From Nocardia flavorosea (GTDB lineage Bacteria; Actinomycetota; Actinomycetes; Mycobacteriales; Mycobacteriaceae): a DNA stretch of 64,000 nt. Positions 1 through 7,001 of the stretch are shown here, one piece after another (the first letter of the stretch is position 1; each line of letters opens with the position of its first letter). Below the pieces are notes generated by a model. It saw only the letters and a list, made by a program, of their open reading frames with translations, had not been told where the DNA came from and ran no database searches. The stretch lies in the NCBI RefSeq assembly GCF_015477805.1, contig NZ_JADLQL010000004.1, positions 1-64,000 on the forward strand. Direction: 5' to 3'. A program made the translations under genes and the position numbers.

Positions 1-93
1 TACAACAGCCAGCGCATCCAGAAGAAGCTGGGTTGGCGATCACCGGACGAGTTCGAAGCGAGCTACCATCACCCGGTTCCGTCCGGAACCTGA
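1..93 (+). mobile_element. IS3-family transposase, C-terminal tail only
   Basis: The window opens inside a reading frame that ends at 91-93. Its 30 visible residues begin YNSQRIQKKLGWRSPDEFEA, which is the pattern at the very C-terminus of IS3-family OrfB integrases (YN..R....LG...P.EF). The catalytic DDE region lies outside the window, so it cannot be said whether the element is intact. The terminal inverted repeat should lie shortly downstream, but I could not define it. It sits at the edge of a region with several broken genes, consistent with an accessory island. Confidence 0.7.
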
Positions 94-178
94 TTACTCC
101 GCCCTCCAGCAATGCGGGGGAACCTCATCCGACCGACATCAGCGGTCTTGACCAGGGCGTATCACCGCAAACCGGCTG

Positions 179-499
179 GTGCTACCAGCCGGTGCGAAAA
201 AATTCCGGGAAAAGGGAGCCGATCACGCTGGGGTGCCGTCAAAGCCTGTAACAAAACAAGGTTCGAGCGACGCTCGACCTTCGAGCACTGGGTTCGAGAC
301 CGCCGCCGCCGGCCGCGGCTACCAGTCGGCTGGTGAACGTCTGACCGGCGGGCTGGAGGATCTGCGGCGCTCGCTGTTCTCCTGGGCGAACTGCGTGCAC
401 GATTGCGGTTCGGCCCTGTAGGTCAGCGCGGACAGCTGTACTGGTGTCGATCAGTCGACCGCGGTCAACCTTGGTGCGGTGGCGGGAGCGTTCGAATGA
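179..499 (+). pseudogene. Decayed EspC-like type VII secretion target (T7SS_ESX_EspC), in-frame TAG
   Basis: The frame reads AGRGYQSAGERLTGGLEDLR, then WANCVHDCGSAL, a TAG at 419-421, and continues without a shift as VSADSCTGVDQSTAVNLGA to a TGA at 497-499. This is the second half of the small helical EspC-like family exported by ESX systems, where the residue at the TAG is normally Arg before V-S-A-D. The first ~100 bases of the frame do not resemble the family N-terminus, so the 5' end appears replaced, perhaps by the adjacent IS element. The final TGA overlaps the ATG of the next gene (ATGA at 496-499), so the two were once a coupled pair. It is most likely a pseudogene. The true left border is unclear. 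Confidence 0.6.
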
Positions 500-1203
500 G
501 ATCCACCGATGCCGAGAGCGTCGATTCCTTCTTGGATGCCGGAGCTGTGGGCCTGCAGTACTTCGAGGTCTTCCTGCCGCGGTATCGCGAATGGACCGGT
601 CACGAACCCGCAGGCGGAGACTATTTCGCGCTGGCCGCCCAATACGACCAGCAGCCCGGCATCGACCTGGAATCTCTTCGTAGTTTCTCTACCGCGCTGG
701 GTGAAGAGCTGGAAGGCCGGCTCGGTGACCAGGCTGCCGCCCAGACCACCCGTTTCGGCGAACTCCCCAGCCATTGGAACGGCTCACCCGCTGCCGACAA
801 CGCCCGCCAGTTTCTCGCCGATGCCGGTACCAGGATCACCACAAGCCTGGACACGCTGCGGGCGGTGCACACTGTCACCACCACCGCGATCACGCAGATC
901 GACGACGCGGTCCGCCACAAGGCCGACACCACGAAGAACGAGTTCGTCGCCGACGCCGCGGCAGGCAAGACCCCGCAGCAGATCGACTGGCTCATCGACC
1001 TCGCGCGCGGACGAGGCAACACGAGTCAATCGGTGCAGAATCGGCTGCGTACCGAACTGCCCGAGCACTACAGCGACGGTGCAGACCCTGAAACCGTGTG
1101 CCGCACCTGGCTGGATCAGGTTTTCGTCGCCGAGATCGACGCCGAGGTGGCCCGGTTCACAGGCGACCAGCCGAGCTGTGTCGCCGCGGTCGGACCTCGG
1201 TGA
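496..1203 (+). CDS. WXG100-like protein, probable ESX-associated
   Basis: A 235-residue hypothetical protein. The start at 496 is chosen because GGGAG lies 7-8 bases upstream and because the ATG overlaps the stop of the EspC-like frame before it. Around residue 92 it reads HWNGSPAADNA, matching the W-x-G turn of WXG100 helical hairpins. Flanking stretches are helix-rich with many Ala, Asp and Thr. In Nocardia and relatives, EspC-like genes are commonly followed by such a WXG partner, and the pair is exported by a type VII (ESX) system. That role is inferred from order and motif. No signal peptide, membrane segment or recognisable toxin domain is visible. Confidence 0.6.
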   Translation: MRSTDAESVDSFLDAGAVGLQYFEVFLPRYREWTGHEPAGGDYFALAAQYDQQPGIDLESLRSFSTALGEELEGRLGDQAAAQTTRFGELPSHWNGSPAADNARQFLADAGTRITTSLDTLRAVHTVTTTAITQIDDAVRHKADTTKNEFVADAAAGKTPQQIDWLIDLARGRGNTSQSVQNRLRTELPEHYSDGADPETVCRTWLDQVFVAEIDAEVARFTGDQPSCVAAVGPR

Positions 1204-1248
1204 TTCGGCCGTGGGGACAGCACGGGCACCGATCAGGGAGACGACGAC

Positions 1249-1536
1249 ATGACTCTGGAGGAGTACCTGAACTCGGAAGCCAGCAGCTCCGCAGGCTCCG
1301 AGGGCAGCGGCCAGGAGCCAGAGGACACGCAAACCGCCGCGGCGGCACCGTATACCGGCACACCGGTCTCGACGCCGACACATCCCGCGCCGGCGGGCAC
1401 CTCCACCGAAACGGTCACCACATCGTTCGGAAGCCTGAACGGGATCCTCACGACCCGGGATACCCGGCCCGTGAAAGGCGACCACCACCCCCAGCAGGTT
1501 CTGAGTGCGACATCGAGCCACGGAAACCAGCCGTGA
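1249..1536 (+). CDS. Small Ser/Thr/Ala/Pro-rich hypothetical protein
   Basis: A 95-residue low-complexity protein rich in Ser, Thr, Ala and Pro, with an acidic N-terminus (MTLEEYLNSE). GGGAG precedes the ATG by about 8 bases, and the gene starts 45 bases after the WXG-like gene, so the two may be co-transcribed. I recognise no family, membrane segment or signal peptide. The sequence suggests a disordered polypeptide, possibly an accessory of the WXG-like protein. Because the composition is biased, the possibility that it is not translated remains open. Confidence 0.4.
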   Translation: MTLEEYLNSEASSSAGSEGSGQEPEDTQTAAAAPYTGTPVSTPTHPAPAGTSTETVTTSFGSLNGILTTRDTRPVKGDHHPQQVLSATSSHGNQP

Positions 1537-1620
1537 AAACCCTTTAACCGAAACACAAAACGCGCGGATCCAACGAAATTATTCGTCAACCTCGCGTCCA
1601 GAACCCCGCTGATTTTTTCG

Positions 1621-1950
1621 GTGATTTTCCTGGCGTGCTGCTATGTGGCGGCCAAAGGCTACCGCGGAATTGCAACGAGCAGAATCGAAGGTTACGGAGA
1701 AGACATCCCTGACCACATGCTGACCGACCCGGCTCGCCGCAAGAAGGTCAACAGGATGGTCTTCCTGTGGGCCGGCGCAGCGGCCGTCCTCTGCCTGCCC
1801 CCTATCGGCTACCTCGCCTACATCCTGGCCGACCCCGACCGGCAATTATCCACGCCGGCACTCATTTTGCTGGCGGTCTACGGCTTGGCCGTCGCAGTCA
1901 TGGGCGGATACCCACTGGAGAAGATCAAAAGCTACGGTGACCCCGCCTGA
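1621..1950 (+). CDS. Small membrane protein of unknown function
   Basis: A 109-residue protein with three hydrophobic stretches: a short one at the N-terminus (IFLACCYVAA), one near residues 46-70 (VFLWAGAAAVLCLPPIGYLA) and one near 80-98. Between the first two is a hydrophilic loop with IPDHMLTDPARRKK. The GTG at 1621 has no clear ribosome site. The frame stays open upstream to the stop of the previous gene but has no better start codon, so the 5' end is uncertain and may be damaged. It resembles small membrane proteins found near type VII secretion cargo in Nocardia, but I cannot name a family. Confidence 0.45.
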   Translation: MIFLACCYVAAKGYRGIATSRIEGYGEDIPDHMLTDPARRKKVNRMVFLWAGAAAVLCLPPIGYLAYILADPDRQLSTPALILLAVYGLAVAVMGGYPLEKIKSYGDPA

Positions 1951-2339
1951 CCCGAGTAGGCGATTCCCGGGACGTGTAGCAGGTCGGTCTCAACACGGGC
2001 CGAGACCGTAGACAAAGGGGGATACCGACCCCTTCAGATCAGCCCACGAACAGCGTCTATTAGGCGTTTCTCTGGTATTTCGCGTGTTTGCCTCGCTGAC
2101 CGAGTTCATCGTCGACGACAACCACGAAGGCCTGGGGCATGCCGATATCAAGCAGACAGCGACCCCGCCGGCTACCGGCGGGGTCGCTGTCGATAGAGCG
2201 GCCGACAAGCAGATTCGCCACAGTGTTCGCGACGATGCGGCGCTGAGGGATCATGGTCGCGCCAAGGGTGGCCACGGGCCCGGCGCGATGCCCTGGGATC
2301 TCATCGCGGATGCGAAACCATCCCGGCTCCTGTAGCCCC
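1951..2339. other. Gene-poor stretch
   Basis: No convincing gene is visible on either strand. Short open frames here have composition like shadow frames and lack ribosome sites. The notable content is the perfect hairpin at 2156-2190, annotated separately. A minus-strand frame ending near 2060 (reading GMPQAFVVVVDDELGQRGKH) looks protein-like and could be a gene remnant, but I cannot assign it. Confidence 0.4.
2156..2190. terminator. Perfect 16-bp stem, 3-base loop
   Basis: Bases 2156-2171 and 2175-2190 are perfect reverse complements around the loop CTA. The stem is very GC-rich. No T-tract follows on either strand, so as a terminator it would be of the U-less kind common in actinobacteria. 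No intact gene obviously ends here, so it could also be part of an element end or a protein-binding site. Confidence 0.5.
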
Positions 2340-2521
2340 TCAGCGATGAATCAGGTCGTACCCCCCACCGGACTGACGACAGAACCAGGTCTTGCCCAGC
2401 TGGTCATTGCCAAATTTACCCGCGCCGTTCGCGACACAGGCTCCATGGGTGGAGTAGTGGCCACGGTGTAATCAGCCGCCGCCGTACCGGCCGCGCCGAA
2501 GGAGAAGGTAGCGATCATCAC
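2340..2521 (-). pseudogene. Frameshifted small secreted protein
   Basis: Reading leftward from GTG/ATG at 2521/2518, the frame gives a signal-peptide-like start (MIATFSFGAAGTAAADYTV, with an AAA-D cleavage-like site). Near 2445 that frame becomes unnatural, while another frame continues with a Cys-Gly-rich tail reading CVANGAGKFGNDQLGK then TWFCRQSGGGYDLIHR, stopping at 2340-2342. The distance between start and stop is not a multiple of three, so the two halves need a frameshift to join. I read this as a broken gene for a small exported protein of unknown function. A sequencing error would produce the same picture. Confidence 0.35.
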
Positions 2522-2739
2522 CCCAGACCGGACAAAGATTCACCCGGGAGCCAAGGCATAAGTACCGCTTGCATGGCGCCGAGTGATACCGACGGTGCGT
2601 CACCTCGGTGAAACCTCTTTGTGTCCATAGCCACTGCGCGCCCCGTTCCTACCCGGCGCCGGGGCTGCACTGTACCGCCGGGGATGGAAGGATGGACCGG
2701 ATTATCCCCGCGGTCGACCAGTGGAGCTCAAGAGAATCC

Positions 2740-3042
2740 ATGTCTGCATCAGAAGAGTTCTCCGACACGCCGAGTCTCGGAGCGACCTCGTCTATGGACG
2801 GCCTGGGTCCGGTGGAGATGGAACCGCCCACCCAGGATCTCATCGTTGATGGCGTACTCGATACCTTCGTCACCAACGGCCCCGACTCGATGAGCGTCTG
2901 GACCGATACCGACCTCGACGGCTACGCCGACCAGGTGAGCGTGGTGGAAAACGACGGCGACTACTCGGCTTGGGAATACCACCGTAATCCGGATGGGACA
3001 GGCGAGTGGCGGCAGACCGATCAAGGGACAATGGGCGAGTAA
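2740..3042 (+). CDS. DUF6802-like Asp-rich protein
   Basis: A 100-residue protein from the ATG at 2740; an alternative in-frame ATG lies at 2692. The second half carries D-x-D-x-D-G type segments (VWTDTDLDGYADQVSV, then NDGDYSAWEYHRNPDG). These resemble the calcium-loop-like repeats of the DUF6802 family of actinobacterial proteins, whose function is unknown. There is no signal peptide or membrane segment. It lies among island-type genes and is not obviously part of an operon. The family assignment is from pattern memory and is moderate. Confidence 0.5.
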   Translation: MSASEEFSDTPSLGATSSMDGLGPVEMEPPTQDLIVDGVLDTFVTNGPDSMSVWTDTDLDGYADQVSVVENDGDYSAWEYHRNPDGTGEWRQTDQGTMGE

Positions 3043-3092
3043 TCGCGGTGCCACCGATGCCTCTGTGAGGGCTGGTCGACCTCGACCCGTAC

Positions 3093-3378
3093 ATGGATGT
3101 GTACCTATGGATCCAGCCCGACGGCCGCTTCTCCGTCGAACCCACCGCATTGTGGCCCGAACCTGGTGACCTCGCAGTAAGCCGCCAGGTCAATGACCTC
3201 CTGGTCGACAGCGGGCGCCCACGAGAGCGGCTGCGAGACGAAGAGGCCCCCTGGTAGGGGCGAACCGGTCACCGATGCCGAAGCACTGGAACAGATACGA
3301 CTACCCGGCCACGAGTCGGCAATCGAGGTGCCCATCGGCACCGAACGGAGGCGGGATGCTGCACCTAGCGTTCGATGA
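3093..3378 (+). pseudogene. Small hypothetical gene split by a frameshift at a C-run
   Basis: From the ATG at 3093 the frame gives a protein-like stretch (MDVYLWIQPDGRFSVEPTAL onward, to LRDEEAPW) and stops at 3255-3257. If one base is removed from the run of five C's just before that stop, reading continues as EEAPGRGEPVTDAEALEQ and IRLPGHESAIEVPIG, and ends at 3376-3378, overlapping the next gene's start. Both halves look like real coding sequence, so I read a single ~95-residue gene broken by one extra C. A TGA at 3066-3068 in the same frame blocks an earlier ATG at 3057. The family is unknown. Confidence 0.4.
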
Positions 3379-3871
3379 CCTGGCGCACGCCTTCCGTACC
3401 CACCACCGCGCCTTCCACCTGGAGGTTCGGGACGACTACAGCGGCGTAGCCGGGGAAGCGGACCGGGTCCAGCGGTTCCTTGACGGTGAGCCCCAGGACC
3501 CGGCCGCAAGTGCGCGATGGCACGCGCTCATGCGGGAGGTCACGGGGGCGGGCTGTGCGGTGCAGCGGGTGCGGGTGATCACCGAGCCGCACGGGGACTA
3601 CGCCCGGTTCTCCGTCGGGACCACTGCCGCCAACATCGAGGTTGGCGAAGATATCCGGTGGTTGCCGCGGCAGGATGCGCCGGCCAGCCTGCCCGACGAC
3701 GACTGGTGGCTGTTCGACGACGAGCTGGCCGCGTACACCGTGTTCAACCGCGACGGCACCGCCGAACCGGGCTGGGCGGCGCTCACCGATCCGGCGATCA
3801 CCGCGCACTATGCACGGCTCCGCGATGAACTGTGGACAAAGGCAATTCCGCACGCCGACTACGCCAAGTGA
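3356..3871 (+). CDS. DUF6879 family protein
   Basis: A 171-residue protein of the DUF6879 type. It shows AFHLEVRDDY near residues 20-30, then RVRVITEPHGDYARF, GEDIRWLPR and a D-x-WWLFDD segment, all in the family order. The ATG at 3356 is preceded by GGAG at 3347-3350, about five bases off. Its stop overlaps the GTG of the next gene (GTGA at 3868-3871), so the two are translationally coupled. In streptomycetes and nocardiae, DUF6879 genes nearly always sit beside an XRE-type regulator, and the pair is thought to act together in a toxin-antitoxin-like or developmental switch. The biochemical function is not known. Confidence 0.8.
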   Translation: MLHLAFDDLAHAFRTHHRAFHLEVRDDYSGVAGEADRVQRFLDGEPQDPAASARWHALMREVTGAGCAVQRVRVITEPHGDYARFSVGTTAANIEVGEDIRWLPRQDAPASLPDDDWWLFDDELAAYTVFNRDGTAEPGWAALTDPAITAHYARLRDELWTKAIPHADYAK

Positions 3872-4707
3872 CCAACGTCGAGGAAGCGCGCCGCGACCTG
3901 GGAGCCCGATTACGTGGCCTCCGGGTGGCGGCGCGCCTGCGCGGATACGAACTGGCCGAACACGCGGGCTGGCACCCGGCCAAGGTGTCCCGCATCGAGC
4001 ACGGCACGCAATCGCTGTCCGAGGACGATCTATCCGCCTGGTGCCGAATCACCGGGGCCGAGGATGAACACCCCGACCTGCTGGCGACGCTGCGCAACAT
4101 CTCCGCCGCATGGATGGAATGGCGGCGCATCGTCGGCCACGGCTACGCGAACCATCAACGCCAAATCAGCGGCGTAGAGGAACGGACCGAACTCCTCCGC
4201 GGCTACGACCCCCAGGTCTTCCACGGCCTACTCCAGACCCCGGACTACGCGCGTGCGCTCATGGCGGCAGGCATGGAATTCCTGAACACCAGCCGCGACC
4301 TGGACGCCGCTGTAGACGCCCGGATGGAACGGCAACGGGTGCTCCACCACGGCCGGCACCGCTTCTACCTCCTGGTCGGTGAGCAGGCTTTACGAACCAC
4401 GGTCGGCACCGATTCCGTGATGGCCGGTCAGCTCCGGCATGTGCTGTCCTTGATGGACCTGCCCCGGCTGGTCTTCGGCATCGTCCCGGCCGGAGCGGCG
4501 TTCTTCCGCCGGACTACCGACTTCGTGCTCTATGACCGGCGGAAAGTGCTGGTGGAGACCATCACCGCAGAGTCCGCCATCACGCAGCCGCGAGAGATAG
4601 CCATTTACGAGAAGGTGTTCAACCGCCTATCTGACCAGGCCGTTCACGGTGACGGCGCCCGTGAACTGATCAGGGCCGTGCTGGAAATGCGCGAGGACAG
4701 TATGTAA
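3868..4707 (+). CDS. XRE-type HTH regulator with Scr1-like (DUF5753) domain
   Basis: A 279-residue protein. The N-terminus is a helix-turn-helix (residues ~10-65; LGARLRGLRVAARLRGYELA, then GWHPAKVSRIEHG). From about residue 85 on is the DUF5753/Scr1 effector domain, with LLRGYDPQVFHGLLQTPDYA and FVLYDRRKVLVET as landmarks. The GTG start at 3868 overlaps the DUF6879 stop. Proteins of this type are called antitoxin-like transcriptional regulators of the Scr1 family. Here the partner is DUF6879 rather than DUF397. It probably controls its own small operon. It is the last intact gene before the tRNA scar. Confidence 0.85.
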   Translation: MTNVEEARRDLGARLRGLRVAARLRGYELAEHAGWHPAKVSRIEHGTQSLSEDDLSAWCRITGAEDEHPDLLATLRNISAAWMEWRRIVGHGYANHQRQISGVEERTELLRGYDPQVFHGLLQTPDYARALMAAGMEFLNTSRDLDAAVDARMERQRVLHHGRHRFYLLVGEQALRTTVGTDSVMAGQLRHVLSLMDLPRLVFGIVPAGAAFFRRTTDFVLYDRRKVLVETITAESAITQPREIAIYEKVFNRLSDQAVHGDGARELIRAVLEMREDSM

Positions 4708-4988
4708 CGACTCCCCGGCCCGCCGGACCGAATGCAGTTCCGCCGGCCAATTCGGCTACCTACTGCGCCGATGGTCCAACCACCCCGGCGCAGCGCGAGG
4801 CAGGGCGCGCACGGTTCTCCTGTGACGCCTAACGCCTGGTCAAACCAGCATTTTCGAGAACCCCCGTGGTGTCGAGAGTGTGTCAAGACGTGCAATAACT
4901 GCACGGAAACGGCAGCAGTAGGCGGACGCGAATACGGCCCTGACCTGGACTCTAAAGATTGCCGAGCACTCGATAGACAGAGGTTCGC
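4708..4988. other. Non-coding stretch at island edge
   Basis: Nothing recognisable is seen between the regulator stop and the tRNA fragment. An open frame running across 4732-5043 on the plus strand, and another on the minus strand, owe part of their length to the tRNA sequence and are not believable genes. The element's integrase is not here; it should lie beyond the left edge. Confidence 0.4.
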
Positions 4989-5036
4989 GGTTTTACACAC
5001 CAGCGGTCGGCGGTTCGAACCCGTCTGCGCCCACCA
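4989..5036 (+). other. tRNA-Val 3' fragment (attachment-site scar)
   Basis: Bases 4989-5033 match the 3' half of a valine tRNA with anticodon TAC. They contain the 3' side of the anticodon arm (GGTTTTACACACC), the variable region, a well-paired T-arm (GGCGG-TTCGAAC-CCGTC), the acceptor strand TGCGCCC and discriminator A, followed by encoded CCA at 5034-5036. The sequence immediately 5' does not supply a D-arm, the 5' acceptor strand or the rest of the anticodon stem, so the tRNA is not functional. This arrangement is what remains when an element integrates into the 3' end of a tRNA gene and restores it at the other end. The intact tRNA-Val should lie left of the window. Confidence 0.8.
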
Positions 5037-5042
5037 CGGATA

Positions 5043-5093
5043 GGCCGTAGGAACACCGGACCGGTCCTCGTCGGAGGACGGTCGGCTACGGCC
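5043..5093. terminator. Nested hairpin, possible terminator
   Basis: GGCCGTAG at 5043-5050 pairs with CTACGGCC at 5086-5093, and an inner stem (GTCCTC with GAGGAC) closes on the loop GTCG. It lies about 50 bases beyond the stop of the minus-strand phosphotransferase gene and could end its transcript. The stem has bulges and no T-tract. Confidence 0.4.
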
Positions 5094-5141
5094 CACACCG
5101 GCCCATGACTCGCCCCGCGCGGCGGTGCCCGGCCGCGGCCG

Positions 5142-6332
5142 TCACTCCGGAAGGCTGTCCAGTGATTCCAGGTCCGCCACGGCCTGCAGGATCCGCTCGA
5201 AGTTCGCGAGACTGATATCGCGGGGCTGCATATCGGGCTGCATCCGGCCCTGCCCGAGCGTGCCGACCCAGGCGAATACACCCTGGAATGTCTGCTGCCG
5301 GTATTGCAGCCATGCCGCCTCGAAATCGGGCGCCGTACCGCCCGCGGCCTGCAGTCGATCGAGGTAGAACTCCAGTAGGTCGCGTTCCCAGGCCCGTCGC
5401 TGCTCGATCGTCAGCGCCGACATGATCGAGTAGGAGAAATCGACCGCCCAGTTACCGCGGAGCGTGCACTGCCAGTCATAGAGCCCCATGCGACCATCCC
5501 CGGTGACGTACCAGTTGCCCGCGTGGACGTCGGCGTGCAACAGGGTTTGCGGAGTCTTCGCATGTAGCGCCATGGCCCGGAAGAGGCCGGGCCACAGTTC
5601 CTCCTGTCGAGCACGCAGTTCCGGCGGGATGAGGTCGGCACCGCGTGCGAGACCGGTCCGGAACATACGCCCGGTATTGATCATGTTGTTCATCGTGGTG
5701 TGCCATCGCTCACCGGTCAGGAGCCACCCGAACTCACTGCGCAGCCGTGGGCTGTCCCAGTACGCACCGTGGACGACGGCCAACTGACCGACCATGTCTT
5801 CGGCCATCGCCTTGTCCAGCACGCGAGTGAGCGGATTGCCGAAGGTTGCTCCTTTGGTGGCCGCCACGTCTTCCAGGACGAACAGCGACCGGTACGACCG
5901 CGGATCGAAGGTCGCGTGGTATGCCCGGGGTGCTTCCATATCCAACTCCGGTCTGATGCGGCGATAGAACCCGGATTCGTTTTCCAACAGTGCGCACAGA
6001 CCGCACACCACGCGCATTTTGAGGGCGCGGGTGGATTTGGTGAACAACCGGGTGGGGAGCCCAGCGGCCGCCCCGGCCTCGTTGTACCGGACGGTCAGCC
6101 CACGCCGTGAGGAGGTGCCGTCGCTGCCCTCGGTCAGCGTGAACGAATCCACCCGGGCCGCCGGATGCTCCCCGCACAGCGCCGCGGTGAGCCACTGCTC
6201 GGTGAGGAATTCCGGGGCTGCCGGTACCTCGTCGAGGCGAGTGGGAGCCTTTCTGTGTATCACCTCCCGGAGGTAATGGCCTCCGATGCGCGCGGTGAGA
6301 ACCGCGGCCCTGCTTTTTTCGCCGATCGACAT
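5142..6332 (-). CDS. Aminoglycoside-phosphotransferase-like small-molecule kinase
   Basis: A 396-residue protein of the APH/choline-kinase-like superfamily. The catalytic loop is visible as LLHADVHAGNWY (H-x-D-x-H-x-x-N) and the metal-binding segment as MGLYDWQ. An N-terminal lobe precedes them with FTLTEGSDGTSSRRGLTVRY. The ATG at 6332 is preferred over the GTG at 6341 because GAAGG sits nine bases upstream of it. It stands alone, facing the island edge. Such kinases may phosphorylate a metabolite, lipid precursor or antibiotic; nothing here decides which. A resistance role is possible but unsupported. Confidence 0.75.
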   Translation of the reverse strand: MSIGEKSRAAVLTARIGGHYLREVIHRKAPTRLDEVPAAPEFLTEQWLTAALCGEHPAARVDSFTLTEGSDGTSSRRGLTVRYNEAGAAAGLPTRLFTKSTRALKMRVVCGLCALLENESGFYRRIRPELDMEAPRAYHATFDPRSYRSLFVLEDVAATKGATFGNPLTRVLDKAMAEDMVGQLAVVHGAYWDSPRLRSEFGWLLTGERWHTTMNNMINTGRMFRTGLARGADLIPPELRARQEELWPGLFRAMALHAKTPQTLLHADVHAGNWYVTGDGRMGLYDWQCTLRGNWAVDFSYSIMSALTIEQRRAWERDLLEFYLDRLQAAGGTAPDFEAAWLQYRQQTFQGVFAWVGTLGQGRMQPDMQPRDISLANFERILQAVADLESLDSLPE

Positions 6333-6581
6333 CCAGATCACCCTTCACGCAACGAAAATTCGCTCACCGCAGCGTAATTGAGGTCACAACAGGGCGCTCC
6401 CAGCGTTGGCAACCTGTCAGCAGGCCCCTTCCCCGACCGGCCGGCAGGGACATCAGCGCGGACTGGACGACCGACCGGCGCACCGGCAACCGCCGTCGTT
6501 ACGAGGTCGGCCGAATTTCCGTACGCGTCGGACGTCGGAGAACTGGGCACATTCGCGATTCATCACCGAAGCCACACGGCG

Positions 6582-7001
6582 TCAACGGATTCCGTGCTTA
6601 CCGGGAGCACCGCTGCCGGTGTAGTGCCGAAGGCCGGAGACCAGCTGGGCGATATCGGGCATATCGTCGAACCGGCGGCGGTGGATCTCGGCGATCTCGT
6701 CCCCGACCGCCGGGTCCGGATCGTCGGTGATATCGAACGATACGAACTTGTCGACCAGCGGTAATCCGATGCGATCCATTTCGAGGTGCGCCGGATGGTT
6801 CATGTACTCCGCGTAGTCGGCGAGGTTTTCGAGCACGGAAACGGCGCCGTAGTCGAATTCCCCGCCGAAGTCGGGGCCGACGATACGGGACTTGATGACC
6901 GGGATGGCGTTGATGTGTTCGCGCATGCGCGCGAGACCGGACGCTTTGTCCTCTTCCGAGACGCCGGGTTTCAGGGTGAAACGAATGCAGTGGTAGATCA
7001 T
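6582..7001 (-). CDS. Dabb family stress-responsive A/B-barrel protein
   Basis: A 139-residue protein. It starts MIYHCIRFTLKPGVSEEDKA and continues with FDYGAVSVLENLADYAEYMNH, the dimeric alpha/beta-barrel (Dabb) pattern, which serves as a small-molecule binding or monooxygenase-like fold. AAAGGA precedes the ATG, which overlaps the SDR stop as ATGA (6998-7001), so it is translationally coupled. It is the last gene of an MFS-SDR-Dabb operon, suggesting a shared role in handling a small aromatic or polyketide-like compound. The substrate is unknown. Confidence 0.75.
   Translation of the reverse strand: MIYHCIRFTLKPGVSEEDKASGLARMREHINAIPVIKSRIVGPDFGGEFDYGAVSVLENLADYAEYMNHPAHLEMDRIGLPLVDKFVSFDITDDPDPAVGDEIAEIHRRRFDDMPDIAQLVSGLRHYTGSGAPGKHGIR

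Noticed and set aside
2084..2335. Small plus-strand gene in the island
   Set aside because: It crosses the perfect hairpin, lacks a ribosome site and has no protein-like pattern.
4644..5096. A minus-strand frame reading WAQTGSNRRPLVCKTA
   Set aside because: This is the reverse reading of the tRNA-Val 3' half, a well-known source of false proteins.
5142..6332. Aminoglycoside resistance gene
   Set aside because: The kinase fold is clear, but sequence does not match known resistance enzymes, and such kinases are mostly metabolic in actinobacteria.
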